A DNA stretch of 60,000 nucleotides, taken from assembly GCF_963678635.1 (NCBI RefSeq), contig NC_087070.1:20879461-20939460 (forward strand), in the 5' to 3' direction. Shown here piece by piece: positions 1-9,809 of the stretch; position 1 is the first letter of the stretch, and every line of letters begins with the position of its first letter. The notes under the pieces were generated by a model. That model made no database searches, was not told the DNA's origin, and saw only the letters and a program-made list of their open reading frames with translations. Both the position numbers and the translations under genes were made by a program. This DNA comes from Symsagittifera roscoffensis (taxonomy: Eukaryota; Xenacoelomorpha; Acoela; Convolutidae).

Positions 1-1100
1 GGTAGTACTTTTAACAAAAGGATTGATTCACTCGATTGCCTTTTAAGTTCGAATCATGAAAAAAGAAAGAAAAACAACGTAGATGAAGACTTTTTTTCTG
101 ATCATTTTCAGATAGGTATAAAACACGGCGTGCCAGGTTGATTGATTTTTATGTTTAAGCTGATCATCCCAGATTCGCAGTAAAACAGCAAAATGAAAAA
201 ATAAGAATGTTCCTACAAGTTTGTAGAAAAGGCACAACTTTTTGCTCTTTAAACTAATCTAGAGCAAGGGCGGATAAAGTTGAGCTCCCGTACCTTGTAA
301 ATGTTCTAATTCAGATCTGAAATAATCTTTTTAGATCTAAATTTCAGATCTGAAAAAAGTTTTGAAATGTTAAGATAATGCTTGGATACTTCAGGAATGG
401 GTTATTTCAGATCTAATTTCAGATCTGATATTTAGTTTTTCTTGATTATTTCAGATCTGAAAAACCAATGATTTTGAAACAATTTTTGCTAATTTTGATA
501 CTTTTGTTTTTGATAGCTTCTGCTAGCTACTAACAGGTACTCAGAAAAGTCTCCAATTGGAAACTGCCAATTATGTTTCCCAAGCATGAGATAAACATAA
601 GTAGCATAACATTTGAAACGCATAAGTAGCGCAAGAAAGTCAAAAAATTTATAGGTCTTCTAATTTTTTCTCACAATTGAACAAGAAATTTAGTTTTAAA
701 AAAATTTGTGAAATTATTCGGAACTTTTTTTTACCGCTAATTCACTTAAACAAAATTGTGTATTGCAGAAACATCACAAACTAAAAACTCAATTGTTTTG
801 ACAACGGGTTTCTCAGATCTAATTTCAGATCTGAAAATTTATTTTTCAAAGCTATTTCAGATCTAAAATTTTCTACTTGAGATCCATTTTTCAAATCTGA
901 AAATTTCAATTTCTTATCCAGATTTGAAATACAAAGTTTCAGATCTTGCACAGAAAATCATGATTTACTCTAGAGTAGATTTAAAAAGGTGCACAGTTAA
1001 AAAGATTGTGACTAGTAAGGAGTGACGGCTTAGTTCTAATTACACTGAATCAGGTTGGCTGTAAAAACTGAGAAGAAAGTTACTTTAGACAACGCTAAAA
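1..1100. repeat. Non-coding stretch rich in AGATCT palindromes
   Basis: No credible gene. Between about 305 and 460 and again between 805 and 945 the sequence repeats variants of the perfect palindrome TTTCAGATCTGAAA (for example near 344, 406, 420, 449, 812 and 850), often as a pair joined by AATT. The pieces between are AT-rich and unrelated. It could be a degenerate short satellite or the decayed flank of the adjacent retroelement; no LTR pair is visible. Confidence 0.5.
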
Positions 1101-1133
1101 TACCACAAAAAATATGTTGTTATAATTGAATGT

Positions 1134-1733
1134 GTGTATATTATGGCCGTTGCTATATGGTCGATCGCGGTTACCTTGGATACAACCAAAATATCATCGA
1201 TGAACGCATGCGCCTGCGGATATTCCGCAAGGATAAAAGTCATAGGAGGAAATCGCCCATCGATAATTGGAAGAGACTTGATGCCTCAGCTCGGACTACA
1301 GTTGGTGCAACAATCACCATTAGGGGACCAGATAATGTCCATCGATGAAGTGGATTCGGAACCATCGGTGCCAGAGGGGGATTTGTACTCGTGGCAAACC
1401 TATTTCAGTAAGCAGTTTTCAAACCTTTTCAATAGGGTAGGAAAAATAAGAAATTATAAAGTACAAGCAAAATTTCTTGAAAACCTCATTCCAGTACAAC
1501 AAAAGGGACGTCGATTTCCCATTTCATTGCAAGAAAAAGTGGACACTGAAATCGATAAACTACTGAAACAAGGTCATATCGAAAAACTGACGGAATGCTC
1601 GGATAAATATTTTGTTTACCCAATCGTAATAACGGTAAAGAAAGATGGGTCTATAAAACTAGCGCTCGAGTCTAGGGAATTAAATAAACAAGTGCATAAG
1701 AACAAATATCAAATGCCGAATATTGAAGAATGA
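1134..1733 (+). pseudogene. pol: Ty3/gypsy pol: protease end and RT N-terminus
   Basis: An open stretch of 199 residues. Around residues 40-52 it has the retropepsin C-terminal signature (IIGRDLMPQLGLQL). From about residue 110 it matches the start of Ty3-type reverse transcriptase: a GRR-P basic turn, a helix leading to EKVDTEIDKLLKQGHIEKL, then PIVITVKKDGSIKLALESRE and ELNKQVHKNKYQMPNIEE. The TGA at 1731 interrupts the RT where the family continues. The catalytic protease Asp lies upstream of the preserved part and is absent. The first roughly 25 residues look unrelated to the family, so the element probably begins within about 60 bases of the nominal start. Confidence 0.85.
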
Positions 1734-2670
1734 ATGGACACAGTAGGACAAACGATTAGCGAGAAAAAATCCGGGGAGATATTTTTTACAACGATGGATC
1801 TAACATAAGCGTATTGTCAATTGCCACTAAGCGCTGAAACGAGTGTACAATGTAATTTTTCTCTCATCGGAGGTCGATAGACGGGAACGTACCGGTTCAA
1901 GACCGGATTTTATGGTTTGACTACGATGCCAGCGGAATTCCAGCGCGCAATGGATTGTAGTCTAAAACTATCAAAATGCAAGTTCGCACAACGGGAATGC
2001 GAGTGGCTAGGCCACAAGATAACATCTACTGGAATAACTCCCTTTGTACGGAAAACAGAACCGATCGAAGAACTAACGCCGCCGCGGACTCTGACGTAAC
2101 TCAAGTCGTTAATGGGGTCAATACAACGTCTCCACAAGTATCTGCCAGCTTTAGCTGAATCATCCGCGCCGTTGCCACCATTGCTAAGTAAAAGTAATAA
2201 ATACATTTGGACTTCCGAATGCCAGAACGCGTTTGAAAATCTAAAAAAAACAAGTGTCTAACATTGTTGAATTGCGACATTTCGATATCCACAAGGATAT
2301 TCGGGTCGTGTGCGACGCAAGTCATAACGGGCTCGTTGCTGTACTTGAACAATTAGGACCGGAGGGGTGGAGACCGTTTTCATTTGCTTCAAGATAGATA
2401 CCTTAACGAAGCGGAAAAGAAATATTCAACGAATGAATTGGAAATGTTGGCAGTCGTGTGGGTGACTGAATATTTTCAAAATTATATATTGGGACGGAAT
2501 TTTTTACTCGTGACCGATCACAAAGAGTTGATTATCTTTTGAACGGTAATAATAAGAAAAACAAGACGCTCATTTGAAAAACATTAGAGCGGCTCATTCC
2601 CTTAGATTTTCGAATTGAACACAAACCAGGGGCGAAAATTGGGCTAGCAGATTACTTATCCTGTCATCCA
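1734..2670 (+). pseudogene. pol: Ty3/gypsy pol: RT palm (internally deleted) and RNase H
   Basis: In the frame of the preceding segment the RT resumes: FFTTMDLT with the first catalytic Asp, then TAA at 1806, a QLPL stretch, TAG at 1878 and a GFYGLTTMPAEFQRAMD block ending near 1957. The next residues are LKLSKCKF, which in intact relatives lies well downstream. The segment with the YxDD catalytic motif has therefore been deleted. A TAA at 2097 and a frameshift near 2255 follow. RNase H is recognisable from its CDAS, TNELEMLAVVW and TDHKEL motifs (about 2310-2530), carrying the acidic residues. The domain closes with a FRIEHKPGAKIGLADYLS-like tract near 2610-2670. Confidence 0.85.
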
Positions 2671-2723
2671 TATTATGAAGCAACGCCAATTAGTACATAC
2701 AATAGTATGTTCACTGTGGCAAA

Positions 2724-3317
2724 GTGGCAAACTTAAATCGTGCCGCTCTCGGGTTCAATGAGAATAATCAATCCAGGGGATACAAATCCTCCAATTATCA
2801 ATCCAAGGGACCGCATATCAAAGCGGAAAGTAAACAATCTATAAATAGATTGAAAATTTTGTCACGAAATGACCCGGTAGAGGGCGGAAAACCATGTGAG
2901 CGGGAATCGACCAATCAGAATCGAACACATGGTTTGAACCGACGGCTACGCAATATACGCGGAAATCTAGTTGGTGCTATTATTCAATCAAAAGACAGTT
3001 GTTTAAATCTCTCAAATACATCTAAAAATTCAGAATCTCGAACCGAAATGGATAAAAACATGAGAAAATGGCAGAAACTCTTACAGGAACACCCAAGTCT
3101 AAACAGTAGTAGTGATGAAATTGAAGAATTACCACAGAACACCGTATCCTTGGAAGCTATTACCAAAGAAACCAAATCAGTTCGGACTAATACTACTCTT
3201 TCGTTACCCTCGGCATTCAAAGGTGAAACAATATCACCCGAGGATCCCAATTCACTATGTATGTCAGTTATCCCTCGGAATTGCAAGATTGTTAAAAAAA
3301 ATCAATTCTTTACCTGA
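2724..3317 (+). pseudogene. Ty3/gypsy pol: RNase H to integrase linker
   Basis: An open frame of 197 codons sits between the RNase H end and the integrase zinc-binding region. It is polar, rich in Asn, Ser, Lys and Glu, and has no recognisable domain. Given its position I read it as the variable linker of the pol polyprotein. It may contain a shift relative to the RNase H frame. The integrase frame takes over just before it stops (about 3300). Confidence 0.4.
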
Positions 3318-3838
3318 TTTGTTTAATCTAAAGTTCATTGAGTCATATTATATTTCTGACCCCCAGTTGAGCGCAATTCGCGACCTTATAGTTTCTCAGG
3401 ATCCTAACATTCATGATAAAACTCATGCTATGAACCGTTATTATTCTCAATTTGTTAACGACTTTTCGGTGAAGGAGAACGTAGTGTGGTTGGATGAAAA
3501 ACTCGTAATACCTATGAACTTACAAACTGCGATTAACAATAGAATTCTTGCATACCATCACGGAAAATCCAACATGTTTGATGCGGCAAAAGATGTTTGG
3601 TACCCGTATATTTACCGATCAAAAGCTTCAATAGCTGAGGACTGTCCCGAAGCACCGCCGAAGGTAAGAACTTAAAAACGATCTTAAGAAAAAATCAACT
3701 TGGAAATATACCTGAACCGAAGGAACCAAATGAATGAGTTCAACTGGATTTTTGGGGGCCCATTAACTACTTAAATGAATCCCAGATATATGTGTTTGTG
3801 GTTGATCGGTTGATCGGTTTTCTTGTTGGCCCTCGGCA
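3318..3838 (+). pseudogene. pol: Ty3/gypsy integrase: zinc-binding region and start of core
   Basis: The first part (to 3675) has the usual integrase N-terminal layout: a helix-rich stretch, then the His pair of the HHCC motif in AYHHGKSN near 3550, WYP near 3600 and a DCPE near 3645. The second Cys of HHCC is not in the expected place. Stops follow at about 3673 and near 3733. The core restarts in another frame with VQLDFWGPI at about 3738-3765, giving the first catalytic Asp. It then shifts frame around 3810-3840, next to a small duplication of GGTTGATC. Confidence 0.8.
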
Positions 3839-5173
3839 ATGGTCTGTGGAAATAATCGATCTGATAAAATACTGAAGTTTTTGAAAAGTTATATAACAAA
3901 TCATGAAGTGCCAAGGAAAATTCACGTGGATCAGGGAACGAGTTTTATGTCAAATGAGATTAAAGCATTCTGTAATGGGGAGGGTATTGAAATCATAAAA
4001 TCACCTGTTAATGATCTCCGGGCAACTGGGTGCGTGGAGCGCACCATAGGTAGTCTTAAAAATTCCATTCTGACGTTTGTCCAAGAAAAACACTCCGAAC
4101 TCTTGAAAAAACTGATCGAAAGAGCCCTTGGCGCCCTCAGATTTTCGAAGAATGCAACATTAAATATCTCGCCATTCGAGGCGCACCATGGACGAGAAGC
4201 GAACACGGTCTTACGAAACCTTACTAAAAAACCATCTCTGCAAAATCTGGATTGGTCGCGGGTTATAAAAACAAAAAATGCTTGTTTAAATGACGCCGAC
4301 CCAAATGCAAACGAATTGCCACACCCTGCAGACACAAACTGGGCCGCACGATCGGATATAGCGTACGACATAAACCACAGGAGCCACGCGCGCCGGCAGA
4401 CCCATGAGCAATCAGCCAACCACGACGTTGAACCGTCAATTCTGATATCCGCGGGCCACAGTGGACAACCAGGACCTTCTGGATTGTTATTCCAGCGAAC
4501 TGGAAACCGCAACCTCAAAAGGTATAGACAGCTTCATTCGAAAGTTAAAGCAGAGAGCGCTCATACGTTGACTTTAAATAATGGGGTTGTGCTTAGGAAA
4601 TCGGGGGTGGCCACAAAAGCAAAACCAAAGAAGTCTAAAGCAGGGTCAAAATCAATTTCACCATCGCCAACTCCGCGGGAGGTTAAAGAGCGAGCGACAA
4701 AAAGGATTGCTCCAGAGAAGCAACGGAAGAAAAGCGGCCGCCAATTTGAGAACAGTGGTTGTGAATCGGAAGATAGTGACAACTTACCGATTATTTCGGT
4801 CAAACGGACAAAACAACCATCCGCGGAGGCTTCAACAGAAATCGCACAAGCAGATCCAACGGCAATGACACAAACGGACGCAGATATTGGAAGCGACCAA
4901 GAATCAATTCCGGCACGCAGTGACGATTTGGATAGAAATCCAAGGGCCCCGTCTACATCAAATCCAGGGGACCAACCAATGCCAGCACCCGGCAAAAAGA
5001 AGGGAACGTCGAAGAAGGACAGACTGGTATCCTATAGCAGTCAGGAAGATAGCCAGGACGACACGGGATCTATAGCATCGAGAAGAAGCGGAAGAAAAAG
5101 AACGGCGTTGACCAAAATGGGAGGGGTGATGATTGATTTCATCAATCAGAACGAAAAAGAGGGAAAGAAGTGA
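3839..5173 (+). pseudogene. pol: Ty3/gypsy integrase core end with long charged tail
   Basis: A 444-codon open frame, the longest in the window. Residues about 27-85 hold the rest of the DDE core: HVDQGTSFMSN with the second Asp, and CVERTIGSLKNS with the Glu. A helical region and a SPFEAHHGREAN block follow, as usual in Ty3 integrases. From about residue 140 to the end there is no chromodomain or GPY/F module that I recognise. Instead there is a low-complexity tail rich in Lys, Ser, Asp and Pro with alternating basic (KPKKSKAGSK) and acidic blocks, closing on SRRSGRKRTALTKMGGVMID. The tail stayed open for some 300 codons while the rest of pol broke. Whether it was constrained or is just young is unknown. 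Confidence 0.8.
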
Positions 5174-5220
5174 TCTAAAAGGAAACAATCAAACTGCAAC
5201 ATAAAACAAAACTATTAGCT

Positions 5221-5280
5221 TATTTAGCCCAGGGAGAGTGTCGACCTTCATATTTAGCCCAGGGAGAGGGTCGACCTTCA
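5221..5280 (+). repeat. 30-bp tandem duplication
   Basis: Two head-to-tail copies of a 30-base unit (TATTTAGCCCAGGGAGAG followed by a GTCGACCTTCA end), at 5221-5250 and 5251-5280, differing at one base. It lies just after the integrase stop, in the 3' untranslated part of the retroelement. Confidence 0.9.
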
Positions 5281-5983
5281 TTGACTTAAACTCAAACGCC
5301 ATCACTACTAAGTGATTTTTTAGTTGATAAAAATCGTTGTCAGAAAAGTTGTTATTCATTCTTTAAATAAGCACTCAGTATTTTTCTTATCAGTAGTTCT
5401 TAATCAACATGTTGTCATTAAATTTTCAGTCATCTAAAGTTTCATCTATTGAAGGGGAAGTGTCGTATAGTGTTATTTAGTTCAAATTGGAAGCTGTCAT
5501 CAACTGTCATTCGTGGTGCTTATTAATCTATTAGCAGGTGCTGTCCTTGGAACATCCTGTCACCTTGGATAATCTTGATCGTCACTCTTATTGTTAACTT
5601 TGCAAGATCAAGTTGATTATCTTTATTGGAATTAACTACTGCACAACAAGTCTTTTCATATATATACGGGTTTCTGCAAGCCTCTCTTGACCATTTTCTT
5701 TCCCCTTCCAAAAAACTTTGGTTTTAAAAGCGTTAACAAATCGTGAACACCTCCTGTTAGTCAATTTGCAGAACTATTTGCAAGCTTAAGTGGATTACTT
5801 TTAAAAGAAACTGTAACCTTTTTACACGGAAGTGAAGAAGGTTGATGCTCCATAAAGCTCCGCTCTTATCCTGGGGTGTAATCGATATTGTAAATATTTC
5901 ATTATAAAACTTGAATTAAATTTGTATGAACAGTAACCTCAACCAAAAACGTTTTATTTAGTTTTAACTTGTTTTCTGTCTAA
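5281..5983. other. Probable 3' non-coding end of the retroelement
   Basis: No gene. A purine tract (GAAGGGGAAG, about 5451-5460) followed by TGTCGTA could be the polypurine primer and LTR start of the Ty3/gypsy element, but no matching 5' LTR is present in the window, so this is only suggested. The rest is AT-rich with no repeat I could pair. Confidence 0.3.
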
Positions 5984-6280
5984 TCAAGCATTTTTACTTG
6001 GAACTGTAAGGTCTGCATCGTGCCAGTAGGTCTTTTTCTCCTTTTTGAGCTCGGTGTCACTTGGTATTTGTAGGGTTGAGGTGGTATTAAGGTTTGAAAT
6101 TGAGGGGTGCTGGATTGCTTTCAAGGCGTTTTCTTTGGCAAGGAAGCGTCCGCAAGAGCTGCAGGTTGCTGCTTGAAGCACAGGGATGCTGCAGACCGAG
6201 CATCGATTTGGATGATCGCTGAGATGGTCTCCCGGGAGATAATTTTTCTCGTCCATAAACTTAAGTTTGTTTAAATTCAA
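5984..6280 (-). CDS. Small ORF with a CxxC pair (uncertain)
   Basis: A 98-codon open frame. Residues about 27-45 contain CSVCSIPVLQAATCSSCGRF, that is two C-x2-C knuckles 10 residues apart, as in small zinc ribbons. The frame is followed by a Ser/Thr-rich stretch. I do not recognise the family. It could be a gene fragment, a retroelement gag-like piece or a chance frame. The regular Cys spacing is the only argument for it. Confidence 0.3.
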   Translation of the reverse strand: MNLNKLKFMDEKNYLPGDHLSDHPNRCSVCSIPVLQAATCSSCGRFLAKENALKAIQHPSISNLNTTSTLQIPSDTELKKEKKTYWHDADLTVPSKNA

Positions 6281-6462
6281 AATTGCTCTGCAAGTGAAGT
6301 TGCGAGTGACTAAGTTTTTTGCGATTAAATTTTTTTGCGTTAAGTTGCTTAGCCAATCAAATTTTAAGTTTCAGCCAATGCTTGTAGTTTCATCCCACGC
6401 GTCGAATTCACTCTGTAGCTATTTATATTCTTTTCTATGTTGTAATTACCATACCAATTCTA

Positions 6463-6740
6463 CAGTGCTTATTTAAATTATTCGGACAAAACGAACGAAA
6501 GATTAACAAAGTAGTTTCAGCGTAACTCTTGATTAATTGAAAAAAGCCAAAATGACCTATTTTTGGGGTAAAATGTTTGTTGAGAATTTCGGACAAAAAA
6601 TGGCACCATCTTAATTCTGGTAAAATTCTAAGCAACTTTTGTACTCTTCAATTTTTGTCTAATTTTAACCCAATTTAAGAAAAACGCGTTCGAAAATTCA
6701 AGTTTCGTTCGTTTTGTCCGGATAATTTAAATCAGCACTG
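6463..6740. mobile_element. Tc1/mariner-type MITE
   Basis: Terminal inverted repeats of about 38 bases begin CAGTGCTTATTTAAATTATT on the left (6463-6500) and mirror on the right (6703-6740) with about two mismatches. TA dinucleotides flank both ends (6461-6462 and 6741-6742), the target duplication of Tc1/mariner elements, and CAGTGCT is a typical start of such repeats. The 278-bp interior has no coding sequence, so it is a non-autonomous MITE. Confidence 0.85.
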
Positions 6741-6869
6741 TATATAGCAAAGACATTTCAATCCAGTCAAATAAGAGATATCGCCGTACCCCCGTCCTGA
6801 CCAAAAATGCTAGTGATTTAAGTGCGGCATCGACCAAACAAATGCGGCATCCACCGGATTTCTGGTGGC

Positions 6870-7100
6870 AGTCGACCGAACAAGTCGTATTTTACCATCG
6901 TTCAATCGTATTTTAGATGTAATTACCATCGTATTTTTGGTGGTAGTGCGAACAAGCCGAAAGGTTTGCTGTAAGTTGTAATTACCATCGTCTTTTAACT
7001 TCGTCCATCTTCGTATTTTTAACCATCAACCACTATCGTGTTTTATCATTGTCCACCAATCGTATTTTACATTTAATTACCATCGTATTTTTGGTAGTTT
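6870..7100. repeat. Irregular repeats of an ATTACCATCGTATTTT motif
   Basis: The motif TGTAATTACCATCGTATTTT or close variants recurs near 6917, 6974 and 7070, with shorter relatives (TTTTACCATCG, CCACTATCGTG, CAATCGTATTTTA) between. The spacing is irregular, so this is a degenerate tandem repeat. No gene. Confidence 0.55.
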
Positions 7101-7396
7101 GTATTCAACAAAATTGAACAATCGAAAAAAGCAACAAATGATCTTTCAAAAATTGTCATATCTATGCCGAATTGCAGATCTAAGCCTAATAAATAAATAG
7201 TTGAACTTACAAGATCTGAACATATTGAAAAACAAAACAAAAAACAATACATACACGAAATCAAAACGAAAAAACAATACCTAATTAATTCGACGGCAAG
7301 ACTTGACTTACTGCTAAAATTCATTTTCATCCACGTTTGACAAATTTTTTGTGCACAAAGAATTCATCTAGTAAGAACAATAATTATTTATTTTAT

Positions 7397-7646
7397 TGTT
7401 CCGACTTTCGATACGAAAGTAACGGAATATTTGTGCTCGGGGTGGGTTTTTTTTCTTCAGACAAATTTCGACTTTTTAACTAGCCAATTTTGACGGAACT
7501 TTTTTTATAACATTCGAAAGGAATTGTTGTCTTGAGCTCAAATTTTATTTTACTTCGATTAATTTTGCATGTTATTACTGCTCCATAGACCTTAAGAGGC
7601 CCTTGGAACATTCAGGGCCTTGCCCTGATACGAGCAGTCTTGTTTG
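7397..7646 (+). mobile_element. Hairpin-ended element, internally deleted copy
   Basis: Starts with TTCCGACTTTCGATACGAAAG, which contains the hairpin CTTTCG-ATA-CGAAAG, and ends with CAGGGCCTTGCCCTG followed by ATACGAGCAGTCTTG, a second hairpin. The same family occurs at 46.95-47.49, 47.63-48.18 (both reversed) and 59.62 kb onward. Segmental copy B (14.35 kb) carries the uninterrupted flanks (TTTTATT joined to GGTA), so this is a genuine insertion. It is about 250 bp long against about 545 bp for the fuller copies. Confidence 0.8.
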
Positions 7647-7949
7647 GTAAAAAGAACAACTAAAATGACTAAAGCAACCAAGAAAATTGAAAAGAGCCAC
7701 AAAACAACTAATCAGAACATTTAATCCTCCAAATTTCAAAATCTGCTTTATAATGACCACAACTTTTTGAACATATAAAAATCCGTTATTTCGTTGTCTT
7801 TGTCAAGATTATAAAAAAGGGCGAGAGTATAAAATATGCAAAAAAAACGTTAATAATTCATTCTAAAGTGTAGTTACTACCGGAGAAAATACACTTGCTC
7901 AAAAACGCTAAACTTGCCGTGCCACGCAAATAACATATTACTGAGCAAG

Positions 7950-8262
7950 ACGTGGCGAATCGAGGAATGGAGCAGACGCACCTCTGCCCCTCAGCAATTT
8001 GACTCTGTTTTGGTTATATTTTAGGGCATCAGTTTTGGCTGCTCGACCCTAAAATGATTCTAAAGGATTTTTCTTCGCCAATATATTCTCATTAGGAGAA
8101 GGAAGCGTGCGCCAAAAAACGTAAAGCTTTGTGGTCATAAACATTTTTTTTAAAAAAAAAACTTATCTCCGGCGCAAAAAAAAATGGTCAAAAATGGTCT
8201 TTATAGTGAATGACTAGAACTTGGAAAAATAATTCGGTCAAGCTACTAAAAGTTATTTAAAT
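7950..8262 (+). repeat. Dispersed repeat family member (CCCCTCAG family)
   Basis: Contains GAGCAGACGCACCTCTGCCCCTCAG, a GACCCTAAAATGATTCTAAAGG-like stretch, GTGCGCCAAAAAACG and a TCGGTCAAGCTACT-like end. The order of these blocks recurs at 14.55-14.83 kb, in both arms of the palindrome at 50.87-51.72 kb and at 54.35-54.73 kb. Non-coding, probably a SINE- or MITE-like family. Confidence 0.65.
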
Positions 8263-8287
8263 TTTTTTTTACAAACGTGTCGTTTTT

Positions 8288-9809
8288 TTTCTGCATGTTG
8301 TGATCCAAAAATCTGAAGAAAAAAATAGAATTTAGTCATATTCGAGAGTCATAGTTAAATTAGCCAATTGCGAACAATTTTTGAAGAAAAATGACTCAAA
8401 AAACGAAAAAAAAGAAAAAATTTTGAAAAGTTTCAAACAGTTTTCAGTTTTTTCCAAATTTTTTTAATAGTTCCAGTTTTTTTATTCCAAAAATTGCGCT
8501 CAAAGATTCCAGAAACTACCTCTTCTTGAATAAAATTTTGTTTTGAAGGCTGAAGGCAAGCTTCTTTAAGCTATTGTAAGCATATAAGTTCACCTTATTA
8601 GCTCAAAATTAGACAAAAAATCAAAAAATTCCAAACAGTTTTTCTCGAAACTGTAAAAAAATTTCAAATAGTTATTTGTGCTACTTGATTTTGCGTGGAA
8701 AATAAAAAGCAAAAAAAAACACGTCGGAATGCAAAGTTCCGCCACCTTTTCAATGGTCGGAAGAACTAGTGCTAAGTGCAGCATTGAACCTCCGACAATG
8801 AAGGCTATGAATCTGCAACCGTCTCTCCGAGTCTTGGACGCGAGATTTACAGCAAACACCTGCCAATAAAGCAGACATCAGATGCTATGAAATTTTCAGC
8901 GCTACATATTGTGATTATATTAACAGTGCCACCAAATAAGTTAACACTTTTAACAAACACTTTTAATTACGATTTAAGTTCGATAAAAAGGCTGCCTCGT
9001 ACTATCTCACGACGCCTTGTTTCTGTATTAGGGTTAAAAGAAAACACTGAAAATGCACGCAAGTGGACTTTTGTTAGAATGTAAAATTTATTCTTTTAAA
9101 TAATAAAAAAATTTCTTTTGTATACTCTTAAGCAAACTTCAGTAACAAATTGTAATTAAATACTGGTTATGCAACAAAATAAAAAAAATTGCAAAGTTTT
9201 CTTAATTCTTAGTTTTTAACGCTTTAAGCTCGATTGGAATTATCGAACATCTTTTAAAACCAAAAATTCTAACGCATCTGCAAACATACCATCTGCTGAA
9301 AGAGAGCATGTTTTTGCATAACTTAAATTTGATTAACATTATCCTTAGTGTTTAAAAATATCTGAAAAGACAAACATACTTATGACTTTGAAACTGCAAC
9401 ATATATTTCTAATTTTGTTCGTTTTCCTCGAATGAGTGTGACTCATAAAATGGTCACCACTTTTTCAATCTTATTTTATATTTATAAGAACTGAGCAGAA
9501 TAAAGCTTTGGTTTTAACAAATGAATTTGAATAAAAAAAGCATAGTATAAAAAAGTGAGGCCACCGGACTTTCGGTCAAGAAAGCACGCTTCTCTCAAAA
9601 TAGTAAAAATTTACCACATCGCTTAGTCATTGTAGATTTTAGCGAGCGGAATAATTTTTTTCCCTCAACAAAAATCTATAGCAGATGGAATTTTTGAAAA
9701 CTACTTTTCTTGTTTCTTGTGTAATTTTGTTGTCAACATAAAATCCGCCCGTCGATTTCAAATAATTAATTGAAATTAATTGAAAATTTCGCATAAACAA
9801 TGATTTTTT
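8288..9809. repeat. 1,522-bp direct tandem repeat, unit 1
   Basis: The sequence from CTGCATGTTGTGATCC near 8292 to the poly-T near 9808 is repeated immediately downstream at an offset of 1,522 bases with very few differences, mostly in homopolymer runs. The junction lies in a T tract common to both ends. A more conserved, less AT-rich core (about 8725-8870) is open on both strands and also survives in the diverged copies at 15.9 kb. I cannot assign it a product. Confidence 0.9.

Larger units (their letters stand above)
1134..5173 (+). mobile_element. Decayed Ty3/gypsy-type LTR retrotransposon (pol remnant)
   Basis: In order along the plus strand one can read the C-terminal end of a retropepsin, reverse transcriptase, RNase H, a linker, the integrase zinc-binding region, the integrase catalytic core and a long charged tail. 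This is the Ty3/gypsy (Metaviridae) domain order. Gag and the protease active-site DTG are missing, so the 5' end is truncated. At least three in-frame stops (1731, 1806, 1878) and several frameshifts break pol. No LTR pair was found; a purine tract near 5451 followed by TG is the only hint of a 3' LTR start. It is a dead copy. Confidence 0.9.

Noticed and set aside
3931-4518. Minus-strand frame of 195 codons
   Set aside because: Antisense to the integrase core, which has the recognisable DDE motifs.
4561-4995. Minus-strand frame of 144 codons
   Set aside because: Antisense to the integrase tail; its composition mirrors the Lys/Ser-rich codons of the real frame.
8590-8869. Possible gene in the 1.5-kb repeat (minus 8590-8859, plus 8678-8869)
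   Set aside because: Both strands are open over the same core and neither shows a domain. The frames differ in length between near-identical units, so they are not supported as genes.
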